Positions 34,381 to 42,476 of a DNA stretch of 64,000 bases are shown one piece after another (position 1 is the first letter of the stretch; every line of letters starts with the position of its first letter). Below the pieces are notes generated by a model. The model did not search any database and had not been told where the DNA came from. It was given only the letters and a program-made list of their open reading frames with translations. The DNA is from an uncultured Anaerolineae bacterium (lineage in GTDB: Bacteria > Chloroflexota > Anaerolineae > JACIWP01): NCBI GenBank assembly GCA_938049385.1, contig CALIBQ010000022.1, positions 1-64,000 on the forward strand, given 5' to 3'. The translations under genes and the position numbers were made by a program.

Positions 34381-36339
34381 ATGATTTACTGCCCCAACTG
34401 CGGGACCGCCAATCGTGATGGGAGCAAATTCTGCAATGAGTGCGGATACCGTCTGACCGGCGCGGAGGGGGTGCTCTGCCCGATATGCGGCGCCCAGAAC
34501 CGCGTCGGCAGTGTCTTTTGCACGCAGTGCGGCTCGCGGCTGATACCGGTAGAAGCGCCGGCGGAACCGCCGGCACCGCCAACCCCGGCGGCCGGCGAAG
34601 AGGCTGTGCCCGATTGGCTGGCCAAACTGCGCGAGGCCGCACAGCGCGAAGTATCTATCGGTGAAGAAGCGGAAGCTCTGGGACAGCCCGAGGAGGAAGC
34701 CCCGCCCGCCGGCCCGCCTGCCGAGGAACTGCCCCAGGCACCGGTCTTTGTGATTGAAGAGGGTGGGGCGGAATGGGCGCCGCCCGATTGGCTGAGCGAA
34801 CTGCGTGCGCGCGCCGTGGGGGAGCCGGAACAAGCGCCGGCCGCGCCGTCCGAACCCTTGTCCGAAGCGTCTGCACCACTGGTGTTTGCGGAAGAAGAGG
34901 CGGTCTCCGAAGTGCCTGACTGGCTCCAGAGACTGCGCGCCGAGATTTCCGCGGAAGAAGCGCCGGCCCCTCCCCCCACCGGACCCCTCGACGCGGAAGC
35001 GGCTGTGCCGGCCTTCCCTGAGGAAGCCGCACCTGTGTTTCCAGGCGGCCTGGAGGAAATCCCCGACTGGCTGAAGGAGCTTGGGCCGCCGCCTTCCGAG
35101 CAGGAGGTCATCCCTCCAGGTCCCGGTGTCATCCCCGGGGTAGCGGTGGAAGAGGAGGAACTGCCGGCCTGGCTGAGGGAGGCGACCGGCTTCGGGGAAG
35201 CGCCGGAAGTGCCGGCGGAGGGTGTGCCGGCCGGCGAAATTCCAGAGTGGATCATGGCACTGCGCCCGGGCGCCCAGGAACCGACCATTGAGGTCCCGCC
35301 GGAAGGGTATGAAGGGGATTCGTACAGCGAGGGCATCCTGGCCGATGTGCAGGGGCTACTGCCCATCGAACTGCCGGTGGCAAAACCGCCGGCGCCGGAG
35401 GAAACCGGCAGTCTGCTGGAAAGCGTGCCGGCCGAGGACGAGGCGGTCCAGATATTCCGACAGGTCATCGAGTCGAAGCCGCCGGCCCGCCGGGTGCCCA
35501 AGCCATCCCGCCCTCGCATCGGGCGCGTGCGGCTGTTGGGCGCCCTGGTGCTCATCGGCGTGATTTGCCTGTCCCTACTTTCTCCAGGACAGTGGTTCAT
35601 AAGCACTGCACGTGCAGTTCCTGATCCGGTGAATGCCGCCTATGAGGCTGTTGAAGAACTGGCACCGGGCGATGCGGTAGTAGTGGCCTTCGATTTTGAC
35701 CCGGCGAGCGCCGGCGAGATGACCCCGCTGGCCCAGGTGCTGACGGAGCATCTGATGACGCGCGGCGCGCGGGTGATCGCGGTCAGCACCCTGCCGGCCG
35801 GCCCTCAGGTCGCTCAGGATATCCTCGACCAGGCGGCCGCGGCGCGCGGCGGCAAGTCCTACGGCACCGATTACGTGAATCTGGGATATCTGCCCGGGCG
35901 CGAGGCCGGCATGCGCGATTTCCTGCTGAATCCCTTCAATGCAGAGCGCCGGGACTTTGTGGGCGGCCGGCCGATCGCGGAGATACCGGTGCTCCAAAGG
36001 CTCCAGAGTATCCAGGATGTGAAACTGCTGGTGATTATCGGCGCCAGCGCGCAGGATGTGCGCTGGTGGATGGAGCAGGCGGCCGGCCTGGCGCGGGTGC
36101 CTATGGTCGCCGGCATCAGCGCCGCGGCAGAACCCTATATCCTGCCGTATTATCAGGGAGAGGGCCGGCTTCTCCAGGGAGTGGTGGCCGGCGTGTTGGG
36201 AGCCGGCGATTACGGCGCGCTGATCGGTTCTCCGGAGCCGGCGGCGCGCCTGGAGGCCCTGCAGTGGGCCCTGCTGGTGGCGCTGATTGCGATGCTCATC
36301 GTCGCGGCGGTATCGGTGTTCACGCCGGCGCGCACATGA
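34381..36339 (+). CDS. Zinc-ribbon protein with P[DE]WLxxL repeats and extracytoplasmic domain
   Basis: 652 aa. Two CxxC zinc ribbons at the N-terminus (CPNCGTANRDGSKFCNECG and CPICGAQNRVGSVFCTQCG, residues about 3-55). Then about 330 acidic, Pro-rich residues carry six spaced copies of a short motif: PDWLAKLR, PDWLSELR, PDWLQRLR, PDWLKELG, PAWLREA, PEWIMALR. A membrane helix follows (about 380-400, LLGALVLIGVICLSLL), then an alpha/beta domain of about 225 aa (AVVVAFDFDPASAGEMTPL, VKLLVIIGASAQDVRWWMEQA) and a final helix. The repeats look like short linear docking motifs for a partner. The outer domain is unassigned. GGAG precedes the ATG. Confidence 0.8.
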   Translation: MIYCPNCGTANRDGSKFCNECGYRLTGAEGVLCPICGAQNRVGSVFCTQCGSRLIPVEAPAEPPAPPTPAAGEEAVPDWLAKLREAAQREVSIGEEAEALGQPEEEAPPAGPPAEELPQAPVFVIEEGGAEWAPPDWLSELRARAVGEPEQAPAAPSEPLSEASAPLVFAEEEAVSEVPDWLQRLRAEISAEEAPAPPPTGPLDAEAAVPAFPEEAAPVFPGGLEEIPDWLKELGPPPSEQEVIPPGPGVIPGVAVEEEELPAWLREATGFGEAPEVPAEGVPAGEIPEWIMALRPGAQEPTIEVPPEGYEGDSYSEGILADVQGLLPIELPVAKPPAPEETGSLLESVPAEDEAVQIFRQVIESKPPARRVPKPSRPRIGRVRLLGALVLIGVICLSLLSPGQWFISTARAVPDPVNAAYEAVEELAPGDAVVVAFDFDPASAGEMTPLAQVLTEHLMTRGARVIAVSTLPAGPQVAQDILDQAAAARGGKSYGTDYVNLGYLPGREAGMRDFLLNPFNAERRDFVGGRPIAEIPVLQRLQSIQDVKLLVIIGASAQDVRWWMEQAAGLARVPMVAGISAAAEPYILPYYQGEGRLLQGVVAGVLGAGDYGALIGSPEPAARLEALQWALLVALIAMLIVAAVSVFTPART

Positions 36340-36355
36340 TGGAGGAAAGCGGGGG

Positions 36356-37039
36356 ATGGAACTGCTGAAGGGCCTTGACCTGACCGCTGTGCAAGTCTGG
36401 GTGGCCTTCGTGCTCACCCTGATGGTGTTCAGCTATATCTTCGGGGATAATCCCCTCTTCCGTCTGGCGGAGCATATCTTTGTCGGCACAGCCGCCGGCT
36501 ATGTCACCGTCCTGGTCTATCATACCATATTCCGCCCCCGTCTGCTGGAGCCGCTGGCGCAGGACCCTGCCGGCCGTGTGTACCTGCTGGTGCCGGTACT
36601 GCTGGGCCTGCTCCTGCTGGCAAAGGGGAAGCGAAGCACAAGCTGGATGGGCAATATCTCCATGGCCTGGCTGTTCGGGGTGGGGGCCGCGCTGGCGCTG
36701 GGCGGGGCGTTGCTGGGCACCCTGGCGTCTCAGCTCCGATCTTCCTGGGTCTCGCTGAACCCGGCCGATTACGCCGGCCATCCCATGGGCCTGATCAATG
36801 CCCTCCTGCTGGCGCTGGGCACCATCGGCGTCCTGCTCTACTTCTACTATACGGAGCCAGGGGTGAAAGGGGCAGGCCGACTGCTGGCCGGCATCCGCAA
36901 AGGGTGGGGCCGGCTGGGACGCTGGTTCATGCTGGTGACCTTCGGCGCGCTGTTCGCCAGCGCCATCATCGCCCGCTTCACCCTGCTGGTGGATCGGCTC
37001 CATTTCCTCCTTCAGACCTTGGGTCTGCTGGGGGGGTGA
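36356..37039 (+). CDS. Polytopic membrane protein, unknown
   Basis: 227 aa from ATG 36356 (GGAGGAAAGCGGGGG before it). About six membrane helices: VQVWVAFVLTLMVFSYIFG, AEHIFVGTAAGYVTVLVYHTI, VYLLVPVLLGLLLL, ISMAWLFGVGAALALGGALLG, GLINALLLALGTIGVLLYFYY and WFMLVTFGALFASAIIARF. A basic cytosolic loop (GIRKGWGRLGR) precedes the last. No family recognised. It lies 16 bases after the zinc-ribbon gene. Confidence 0.75.
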   Translation: MELLKGLDLTAVQVWVAFVLTLMVFSYIFGDNPLFRLAEHIFVGTAAGYVTVLVYHTIFRPRLLEPLAQDPAGRVYLLVPVLLGLLLLAKGKRSTSWMGNISMAWLFGVGAALALGGALLGTLASQLRSSWVSLNPADYAGHPMGLINALLLALGTIGVLLYFYYTEPGVKGAGRLLAGIRKGWGRLGRWFMLVTFGALFASAIIARFTLLVDRLHFLLQTLGLLGG

Positions 37040-37079
37040 TAGGCATGAGACGGCCGGCGGGACTTCGGAAAAGGAGTAC

Positions 37080-38822
37080 ATGGGTATGAGCGATTCCGGG
37101 CTTCTCTCCTCCATCCTGGCGGTGGACTGCGGCAATCTGTTCACCCGAGCCACACTGCTGGACGTGGTTGACGGGCAGTTCCGCCTCTTGGGGCAGGGAC
37201 GCGTGCTCAGCACCCATCGTCCGCCGGCGGCGCACATCATGCCGGGCGTAGTCGGCAGTGCCGTCCAACTGGAGGCTCTCCTCGGCCGTGACCTGATGGA
37301 CAAACAGGGCATGCTCATCATGCCGGAACGCGAAAGCGGCCAAGGGGTGGATGTCTGCGTGGTGAGCACGAGCGCCGGCGAACCCCTGCGCGTCTTCCTG
37401 GCCGGCCTGGCCCATGACGTGAGCCTGGCCAGCGCCCGACGGGCGTTGGCCGCCTGCCCGGCGGTAATAGTGGACACCCTTTCGCTGGAGGACCGCCTGG
37501 ACCAGCCGGAGGGCATGGTCCGCTTGCTGGAGCGCCTGGACCAGGCGCAGGCGGATGCCCTGGTATTGGTAGGAGGGATAGACGGCGGGGCCTCGCGGCG
37601 CATGCTGGACACGGCCGGCGCTCTGGCCTTGGCGTACCAGGCGCGGCCGGAGGATGCGCGGCCGCTGGTGGTGTACGCCGGCGATACCGGCCTGCAGGAG
37701 CAGGTGCACGCCATCCTCGGGGAGCTGTGTCAGGTGCGGGTGGTGGACAACGTGCGGCCGGCGCTGGACGTGGAAAACCCCGCGCCGCTGGCAGAGGCTG
37801 TCCAGCGGCTGTACATGGAACTGCGCGCCGAGCGGGTGCCCGGGTTCGAGACGCTGTGCAGTTGGTCCCACGCGGAGCCTCTGCTGGCGCCGCAAGCCGT
37901 GCGCTATACCCTGGGGTATCTGTCCGCCCGCTATGGGCTGAAGGCGGTAGCCCTCCAGGTGGGCGCCGGCCAATCGGCGGTGTACTGGGCGAGCGGCGGC
38001 CAGCCAGAGGTGGTCATGCGGCCGCAGTGGGGGCTGAAGCACGGGCCGGCCATCGCTGAACAGCGAGGCATGGATATGCTCCGGCGTTGGATCCCGGAAC
38101 CCCCGGAGCCGGACGAAGCTTGGGAGATGTTATACAACCTGTCCCTGTATCCCAGCGCGGTGCCTGGCAGCATGCGAGAGCTTCGGCTGACCCATGCACT
38201 GACGCGCGAACTGCTGGCTGGACTGCTGGAAGATGCCCGGCCGGCCTTCCCCCAAGAGAAAGACCGCCTGCCCAATCGTTGGGACCTGATCATCCTTTCC
38301 GGCGCGGTCTTTGAGAACACTGCCGCTCCAGGACAGGCGGTGTTGATGATGCTGGATGCGCTACAGCCGGCCGGCATCAGCACGGTGGTCGTGGACGTGC
38401 TCTCGCTGATGACAGCCGCCGGCACTATCGCGATTGTCGAGCCGCTGGCCGCGGCGCACCTGCTGGAGCGCGATGCCTTCCTAGGCCTGGGGACCGTCAT
38501 CGCCCCATACGGCCAGGGCAAGAAGGGGAGCACTGCCCTGCGCCTGCGCGTGCGCTATGAGGACGGCCGGAGCCTGGACGTTGAGGTGGGGAGCGGCACC
38601 ATTGAGGTCATACCGCTGGGGCCTGGGCAAAAAGCGCGGCTGGAAATCCGGCCGGCGCGCGGCTTTGACCTGGGCTGGCGGGGACGCAAGGCGGTGGTCG
38701 AGGTGGACGGCGGCACGTTGGGCATCGTCGTGGACGCGCGCGGCCGGCCGCTCCCACTGGATATCCCGCCGGCGGAACTGCAGGCCCGCATCCAGCAGTG
38801 GCACTGGCAGATCGGCGCCTGA
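37080..38822 (+). CDS. MutL/GlmL-type ASKHA protein
   Basis: 580 aa. The opening SSILAVDCGNLFTRATLLDVV and DVCVVSTSAGEPLRV are ASKHA phosphate-binding elements, followed by ADALVLVGGIDGGASRRMLD (adenosine motif) and a late IILSGAVFENTAAPGQAVLMMLDAL. The family name comes from glutamate mutase chaperone MutL, but many Chloroflexota copies lie, as here, among membrane genes with no mutase nearby. It could be an ATP-dependent scaffold like the actin-fold proteins of pilus assembly. The C-terminal about 130 residues form a separate beta domain (TALRLRVRYEDGRSLDVEVGSGTIEVIPLG). Two in-frame ATGs (37080, 37086) share AAGGAG. Confidence 0.82.
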   Translation: MGMSDSGLLSSILAVDCGNLFTRATLLDVVDGQFRLLGQGRVLSTHRPPAAHIMPGVVGSAVQLEALLGRDLMDKQGMLIMPERESGQGVDVCVVSTSAGEPLRVFLAGLAHDVSLASARRALAACPAVIVDTLSLEDRLDQPEGMVRLLERLDQAQADALVLVGGIDGGASRRMLDTAGALALAYQARPEDARPLVVYAGDTGLQEQVHAILGELCQVRVVDNVRPALDVENPAPLAEAVQRLYMELRAERVPGFETLCSWSHAEPLLAPQAVRYTLGYLSARYGLKAVALQVGAGQSAVYWASGGQPEVVMRPQWGLKHGPAIAEQRGMDMLRRWIPEPPEPDEAWEMLYNLSLYPSAVPGSMRELRLTHALTRELLAGLLEDARPAFPQEKDRLPNRWDLIILSGAVFENTAAPGQAVLMMLDALQPAGISTVVVDVLSLMTAAGTIAIVEPLAAAHLLERDAFLGLGTVIAPYGQGKKGSTALRLRVRYEDGRSLDVEVGSGTIEVIPLGPGQKARLEIRPARGFDLGWRGRKAVVEVDGGTLGIVVDARGRPLPLDIPPAELQARIQQWHWQIGA

Positions 38823-38844
38823 GCCCGAGGACGAGAGGGATGCC

Positions 38845-39903
38845 ATGTTCTATCCTGCCGAATGCAGAATTTATCATCGCGTGACCATCCGCAAAGAGCG
38901 CCGGCTTCCCCGGCAGGGGCAGATGCTGGTGAAGGACGGCGAGCTGTTGAGCGCGGAAGACCTGATTGGGCGCTGTCATCCCCAGCCCCGCTGGCACCTG
39001 GTGGATGTGGCCAGGCAGTTGGGGCTTGCGCCTGAAAAGGCCGAAACGGCCTTGCAGAGGCACCCGGGGGACATCGTGGAAAAGGGGGAGTTCCTCGCTG
39101 TCACGAAGGGCGGTCTTGGCCTGTTCCGCCGCGTGTGCAAGGCGCCGGCGACTGGCATGGTGGCCGCGTATCACGCCGGCCGGCTGTTGGTCGAGGAACA
39201 GAGGGAAAGCCAGGACCTGCGTGCCCTGGTGCGCGGCCGGGTGGTGCATGTGCGCCCGGGGATCGGTGCGGTGATAGAAGTGCGGGGTGCGTATCTGCGC
39301 GGCGCATGGGGCGCCGGCCCTTCCGCCTATGGGGTGCTGAAGGTGCTGGTAGACACGCCGGCCACCCCTCTGCTGATCAAGGATATTGACATTGGGGCGC
39401 ATGGAGCGGTCATCGTTGCCGGCTGGTGCGCCGACGGCGATGTCCTGCGCCAGGCCGAGCAGGTCCAGGCCCGCGGTATTATCCTGGGCAGTCTCGACAT
39501 CGGCCTGCGCCCGCTGGCCGAGAAGCTGGCCATTCCTGTGGTCATTACCGAGGGGTTCGGCGGCATCCCCATGAACCCGGAAGCTTTTGACCTTCTGCGG
39601 AGCCATCACGGGCGGGATGTGTCCATTTTCACGGGGGAGGGCCTGGGGCCGGAGGTCTTCCTGCCGGATTCCCTGGACGAGCCGCCTCCGCCGCCGGAAA
39701 AGCCGGCGCCGCTGAAGGTTGGGCAAAAGGTCCGCATCATTGGGTATCCCCGGCTGGGCGCGGTGGGGCATATCGTCGAGGTGCTGAGCACACCGCGCCG
39801 GGTGGAAGCCGGCGTGCTGTACGATGGGGTGATGGTGGAGCTGGATCACCATGAGACCATCTTTGTGCCCTGGATGAACGTGGAGCCTATCGGTATCATG
39901 TAG
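38845..39903 (+). CDS. Barrel/KOW-motif protein of the envelope cluster
   Basis: 352 aa from ATG 38845 (track start 38557 is in the mutL-like gene). No named family recognised. About residues 70-110 (PGDIVEKGEFLAVTKGGLGLFRRVCKAPATGMVAAYHAGRLLV) resemble the hybrid/lipoyl-like beta-sandwich of membrane fusion proteins. About 180-250 is an alpha/beta segment (GAVIVAGWCADGDVLRQAEQVQARGIILGSL, PVVITEGFGG). The end carries a KOW-like motif (LKVGQKVRIIGYPRLGAVGHIVEV). No signal peptide or membrane helix, so it is likely cytosolic. It is 22 bases after the mutL-like stop. Confidence 0.75.
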   Translation: MFYPAECRIYHRVTIRKERRLPRQGQMLVKDGELLSAEDLIGRCHPQPRWHLVDVARQLGLAPEKAETALQRHPGDIVEKGEFLAVTKGGLGLFRRVCKAPATGMVAAYHAGRLLVEEQRESQDLRALVRGRVVHVRPGIGAVIEVRGAYLRGAWGAGPSAYGVLKVLVDTPATPLLIKDIDIGAHGAVIVAGWCADGDVLRQAEQVQARGIILGSLDIGLRPLAEKLAIPVVITEGFGGIPMNPEAFDLLRSHHGRDVSIFTGEGLGPEVFLPDSLDEPPPPPEKPAPLKVGQKVRIIGYPRLGAVGHIVEVLSTPRRVEAGVLYDGVMVELDHHETIFVPWMNVEPIGIM

Positions 39904-39939
39904 TTTATCGTTCTGATGCTGGAAGGAGAGTAACCGCGT

Positions 39940-40377
39940 ATGGACAAGCAAAATCGGCTGTTTGCCACCATCGCCATCGCGCTGATCGTGCTGTTGGGTC
40001 TGGCACTCCTGGGCATTGGGGGCTGGGCGCTGGTTATCCGGCCCAAACAGCGGGCGGTGCAGGCGGAAGAGACCGCTACCGCCATCGCTATGGTGGCGAC
40101 CCCCACGCCGACTGCTACGGCGACCCTGCCGCCGCCGGCCACCCCTACGCCGCGACCGACCAACACGCCGGTGGTGCCGGCGGTGACCGACACACCCACC
40201 GTCGCGCCGGCGGCCGGCCAGGCCACGGAAACCCCGGCGGCTACCCCACAGGTCACGCCCACGGCCGGCGCGGAGGCTACCCCGCCGCAGACGGGCTTTG
40301 GGCCTGGCAGTTTCCTGGTGCTCGCATTCGCGCTGGCGGCCCTGCTCTTTGGCGCCAGGCGGATGCGCAAAGCCTGA
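39940..40377 (+). CDS. Thr/Pro-rich stalk protein with PPQTG sorting-type C-terminus
   Basis: 145 aa. N-terminal membrane helix (LFATIAIALIVLLGLALLGIGGWALVI), a Thr/Pro/Ala linker of about 70 residues (ATPTPTATATLPPPATPTPRPT), then PPQTGFGPG, a hydrophobic stretch (SFLVLAFALAALLFGA) and RRMRK. The tail has the three parts of an LPxTG sorting signal with the first residue changed to Pro. No sortase gene is in the window. Alternatively it is simply a double-anchored loop. GGAAGGAGAG precedes the ATG. Confidence 0.75.
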   Translation: MDKQNRLFATIAIALIVLLGLALLGIGGWALVIRPKQRAVQAEETATAIAMVATPTPTATATLPPPATPTPRPTNTPVVPAVTDTPTVAPAAGQATETPAATPQVTPTAGAEATPPQTGFGPGSFLVLAFALAALLFGARRMRKA

Positions 40378-40455
40378 CCAGGCAGTATCAAAAAGGACAA
40401 GCGGCTGTGCCGGCATCCTGGAATCGGGATGCCGCCGGCCTGCACGCCGTTTTCC

Positions 40456-40488
40456 AGGTGACAGTCATCGCCCCGATGGCTGTCACCT
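40456..40488. repeat. GACAGT palindromic repeat, copy B (possible terminator)
   Basis: AGGTGACAG-T-CATCG, loop CCC, CGATG-G-CTGTCACCT: a 15-bp stem with one wobble, followed by GTCGTTTTCC. It may end the envelope transcript before the AAA+ promoter. It shares the GGTGACAGTCA core with copies A and C. Confidence 0.7.
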
Positions 40489-40515
40489 GTCGTTTTCCTC
40501 CGCACCGGCGAGAAA

Positions 40516-40543
40516 TAGACACCCTGCGGTGCTGTGGTATAAT
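40516..40543 (+). promoter_or_regulatory. Promoter for the AAA+ ATPase gene
   Basis: TAGACA (40516-40521), 16-base spacer, TATAAT (40538-40543). Predicted leader about 28 nt. Confidence 0.6.
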
Positions 40544-40577
40544 TGCAACATAAGCGCACCGAGTGTGAGGATGTCGT

Positions 40578-41894
40578 ATGGCACAAACACGGCCCACCGC
40601 AGAAAATACGGCACTGCAAGGGAGCTTTTCCCCCGTTGCCCCTCGTTCCATTGAGGAAACCGGCCTCAACATGGGGCTGATCGCTGACCTGGTGCTCAAA
40701 ATCCTGTACTACGAGGGCTACATGCCGGCGGCCGGCATCGCCGACGCGGTCTGCCTGCCCTTCACCGGCGTCATCGATCAGGTGCTGGAGTTCCTCAAGC
40801 GGGAGCGCCTGGTGGAGGTAAAGGGCTCCAGCGGTGCGGTGCGCGAATCAGCCTATCTGTACGCCATCACCGAGCGAGGTGGGGAGCGGGCGCGCGAACT
40901 GCTGGAACGCTCGCGGTATGTAGGGCCGGCACCGGTGCCGCTGGAGCGGTATAAAGAGGCGGTGCGTGCCCAATCGGTGCGCAGTATTTTCGCCACGCCG
41001 GCCATGGTGCGGGAGGCCCTTTCCCACCTGGTGCTGGACGAGAGCATCATTGACCGGGTGGGGCCGGCCATCAACTCCGGCCAGTCCATCTTCCTCTTCG
41101 GCCCGCCCGGCGACGGCAAGACCTCCATCGCCGAGGCCATTGGCAGTATTATCCTCAAAGGAACTATCTATATTCCCAAGGCGCTGGTCATCGGCGGGCA
41201 CATTGTGACCCTGTATGATGTGGTCAATCATCGGGCGGTCCCCGAGGAGGAGAATGACCGCCATCTGGACAAACGCTGGATCAAGATTCGCCGGCCCAAC
41301 ATCATCGTGGGCGGTGAGCTGACGCTCAACAGTTTGGACCTCATTTTCAACGAGGTTTCCCTGTTTTACGACGCTCCTTTCCAGCTCAAGGCCAACGGCG
41401 GCATGCTGTTGATTGACGACTTCGGCCGGCAGTTGGCGCGCCCGGAGGACCTCCTCAACCGCTGGATCGTGCCCCTGGAAAAAGGGGTGGATTACCTGAC
41501 CCTGCACACCGGACGGAAGATTGAGGTGCCGTTCGATGTGTTGTTGATCTTCTCCACCAACCTCTCGCCGGCCCAACTGGTGGATGAGGCCTTCCTGCGC
41601 CGCATCCAGCACAAAATCTACATCAAAGACCCGACCCTGGAGCAGTATCGCGAGATTTTTCAGCGCGTCTGCGCCCAGCGCGGCGTCCCGTATGATGACA
41701 AGGGCCTGGCCTACCTGCTCAAGGAGCACTATTTGAAGCCGGGCATCAAACTGCGTGCCTGCCATCCGCGCGACCTGATTGACCACCTGGTGGGCATCGC
41801 CCGCTATCGGGGGGTGCCGGCGCGCCTGACGCCGGAATTAATTGACGCCGCCTGGGAGTCCTACTTCGTCAATCTGCAGACCGATGTCTCATGA
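40578..41894 (+). CDS. AAA+ ATPase with N-terminal winged helix
   Basis: 438 aa. The first 110 residues form a winged-helix-like domain (LNMGLIADLVLKILYYEGYMPAAGIADAVCLPFTGVIDQVLEFLKRERLVEVKG). The AAA+ core has Walker A GPPGDGKTS (about residue 174), Walker B GGMLLIDDFG (about 275), sensor 1 DVLLIFSTNLSP and the arginine-finger region DEAFLRRIQHKIYI. This family occurs in Chloroflexota without a known function. The wHTH suggests it acts on DNA or binds a specific partner. It overlaps the ORF-track start of the next gene, but the true start there is 20 bases downstream. Confidence 0.85.
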   Translation: MAQTRPTAENTALQGSFSPVAPRSIEETGLNMGLIADLVLKILYYEGYMPAAGIADAVCLPFTGVIDQVLEFLKRERLVEVKGSSGAVRESAYLYAITERGGERARELLERSRYVGPAPVPLERYKEAVRAQSVRSIFATPAMVREALSHLVLDESIIDRVGPAINSGQSIFLFGPPGDGKTSIAEAIGSIILKGTIYIPKALVIGGHIVTLYDVVNHRAVPEEENDRHLDKRWIKIRRPNIIVGGELTLNSLDLIFNEVSLFYDAPFQLKANGGMLLIDDFGRQLARPEDLLNRWIVPLEKGVDYLTLHTGRKIEVPFDVLLIFSTNLSPAQLVDEAFLRRIQHKIYIKDPTLEQYREIFQRVCAQRGVPYDDKGLAYLLKEHYLKPGIKLRACHPRDLIDHLVGIARYRGVPARLTPELIDAAWESYFVNLQTDVS

Positions 41895-41914
41895 AATGCT
41901 CAGGAGGGAAGCCC

Positions 41915-42304
41915 ATGGATCGCCTGGCACAGCGCATTCGCGAGCGTGCACATGACAATACCATGCCCTGCACGGCGGCCCACGCAGTGGCCTGGGAGCT
42001 GGATGTCTCGCCCCAGAAAGTGGGGGAGATGCTGAACCAGATGCAGATACCCATCACCCTTTGCCAGCTCGGGTTGTTCGGCTATGGGCCTAAGGCGGAG
42101 GGCAAATCCAAGCTCCTGCGGCCCATGACGCGGCTGGATTCCGAGATCGAAGCGCGGCTGAGGGCGCGCGAGCGGGACGGCCGCATCAGTTGCCGCACCA
42201 TCTGGGACATCGCCCGCGAGCTGAACGTGGAGCGGCTGGTCGTGGGCAATACCGCCGATGCCATGGGCCTGCGCATTACCCCATGCCAGTTGGGCTGTTT
42301 CTAG
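41915..42304 (+). CDS. Tandem-duplicated HTH-like protein, unknown
   Basis: 129 aa from ATG 41915, which has AGGAGGG upstream. It contains two copies of one unit: [21 protein letters not shown]...[11 protein letters not shown] and [37 protein letters not shown]. Each begins with a Cys, has a helix-turn-helix-like middle and ends I-T-x-C-Q-L-G-x-F. The paired cysteines in each unit could bind a metal or form a redox pair. I do not recognise the family. It follows the AAA+ gene by 20 bases, so the two likely work together. Confidence 0.75.
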   Translation: MDRLAQRIRERAHDNTMPCTAAHAVAWELDVSPQKVGEMLNQMQIPITLCQLGLFGYGPKAEGKSKLLRPMTRLDSEIEARLRARERDGRISCRTIWDIARELNVERLVVGNTADAMGLRITPCQLGCF

Positions 42305-42324
42305 GTCAGCCGGCCCCGCGAAAT

Positions 42325-42353
42325 TTGACGCCCTGGCCCCCCTATGTTACACT
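42325..42353 (+). promoter_or_regulatory. Promoter ahead of the purine operon
   Basis: TTGACG (42325-42330), 17-base spacer, TACACT (42348-42353). Start near 42360, only about 23 nt before a strong terminator, so attenuation of the operon is plausible. Confidence 0.55.
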
Positions 42354-42382
42354 TTTACCTGCAAGGATGATAGCCGGCAACG

Positions 42383-42415
42383 AAGGCCAACTGGTTCAGG
42401 TTGGCCTTTTTCTCT
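42383..42415 (+). terminator. Intrinsic terminator/attenuator upstream of purL
   Basis: Perfect 9-bp stem AAGGCCAAC/GTTGGCCTT, 8-nt loop TGGTTCAG, followed by TTTCTCTTT. It lies between the promoter at 42325 and purL at 42477. It can end the upstream AAA+/HTH transcript, attenuate the pur operon, or both. Confidence 0.8.
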
Positions 42416-42476
42416 TTCGCCACGGCAAGCCTGGATCGCTACCCATCACGCAGTGGAAAAGGTGCATATCGGGGCC

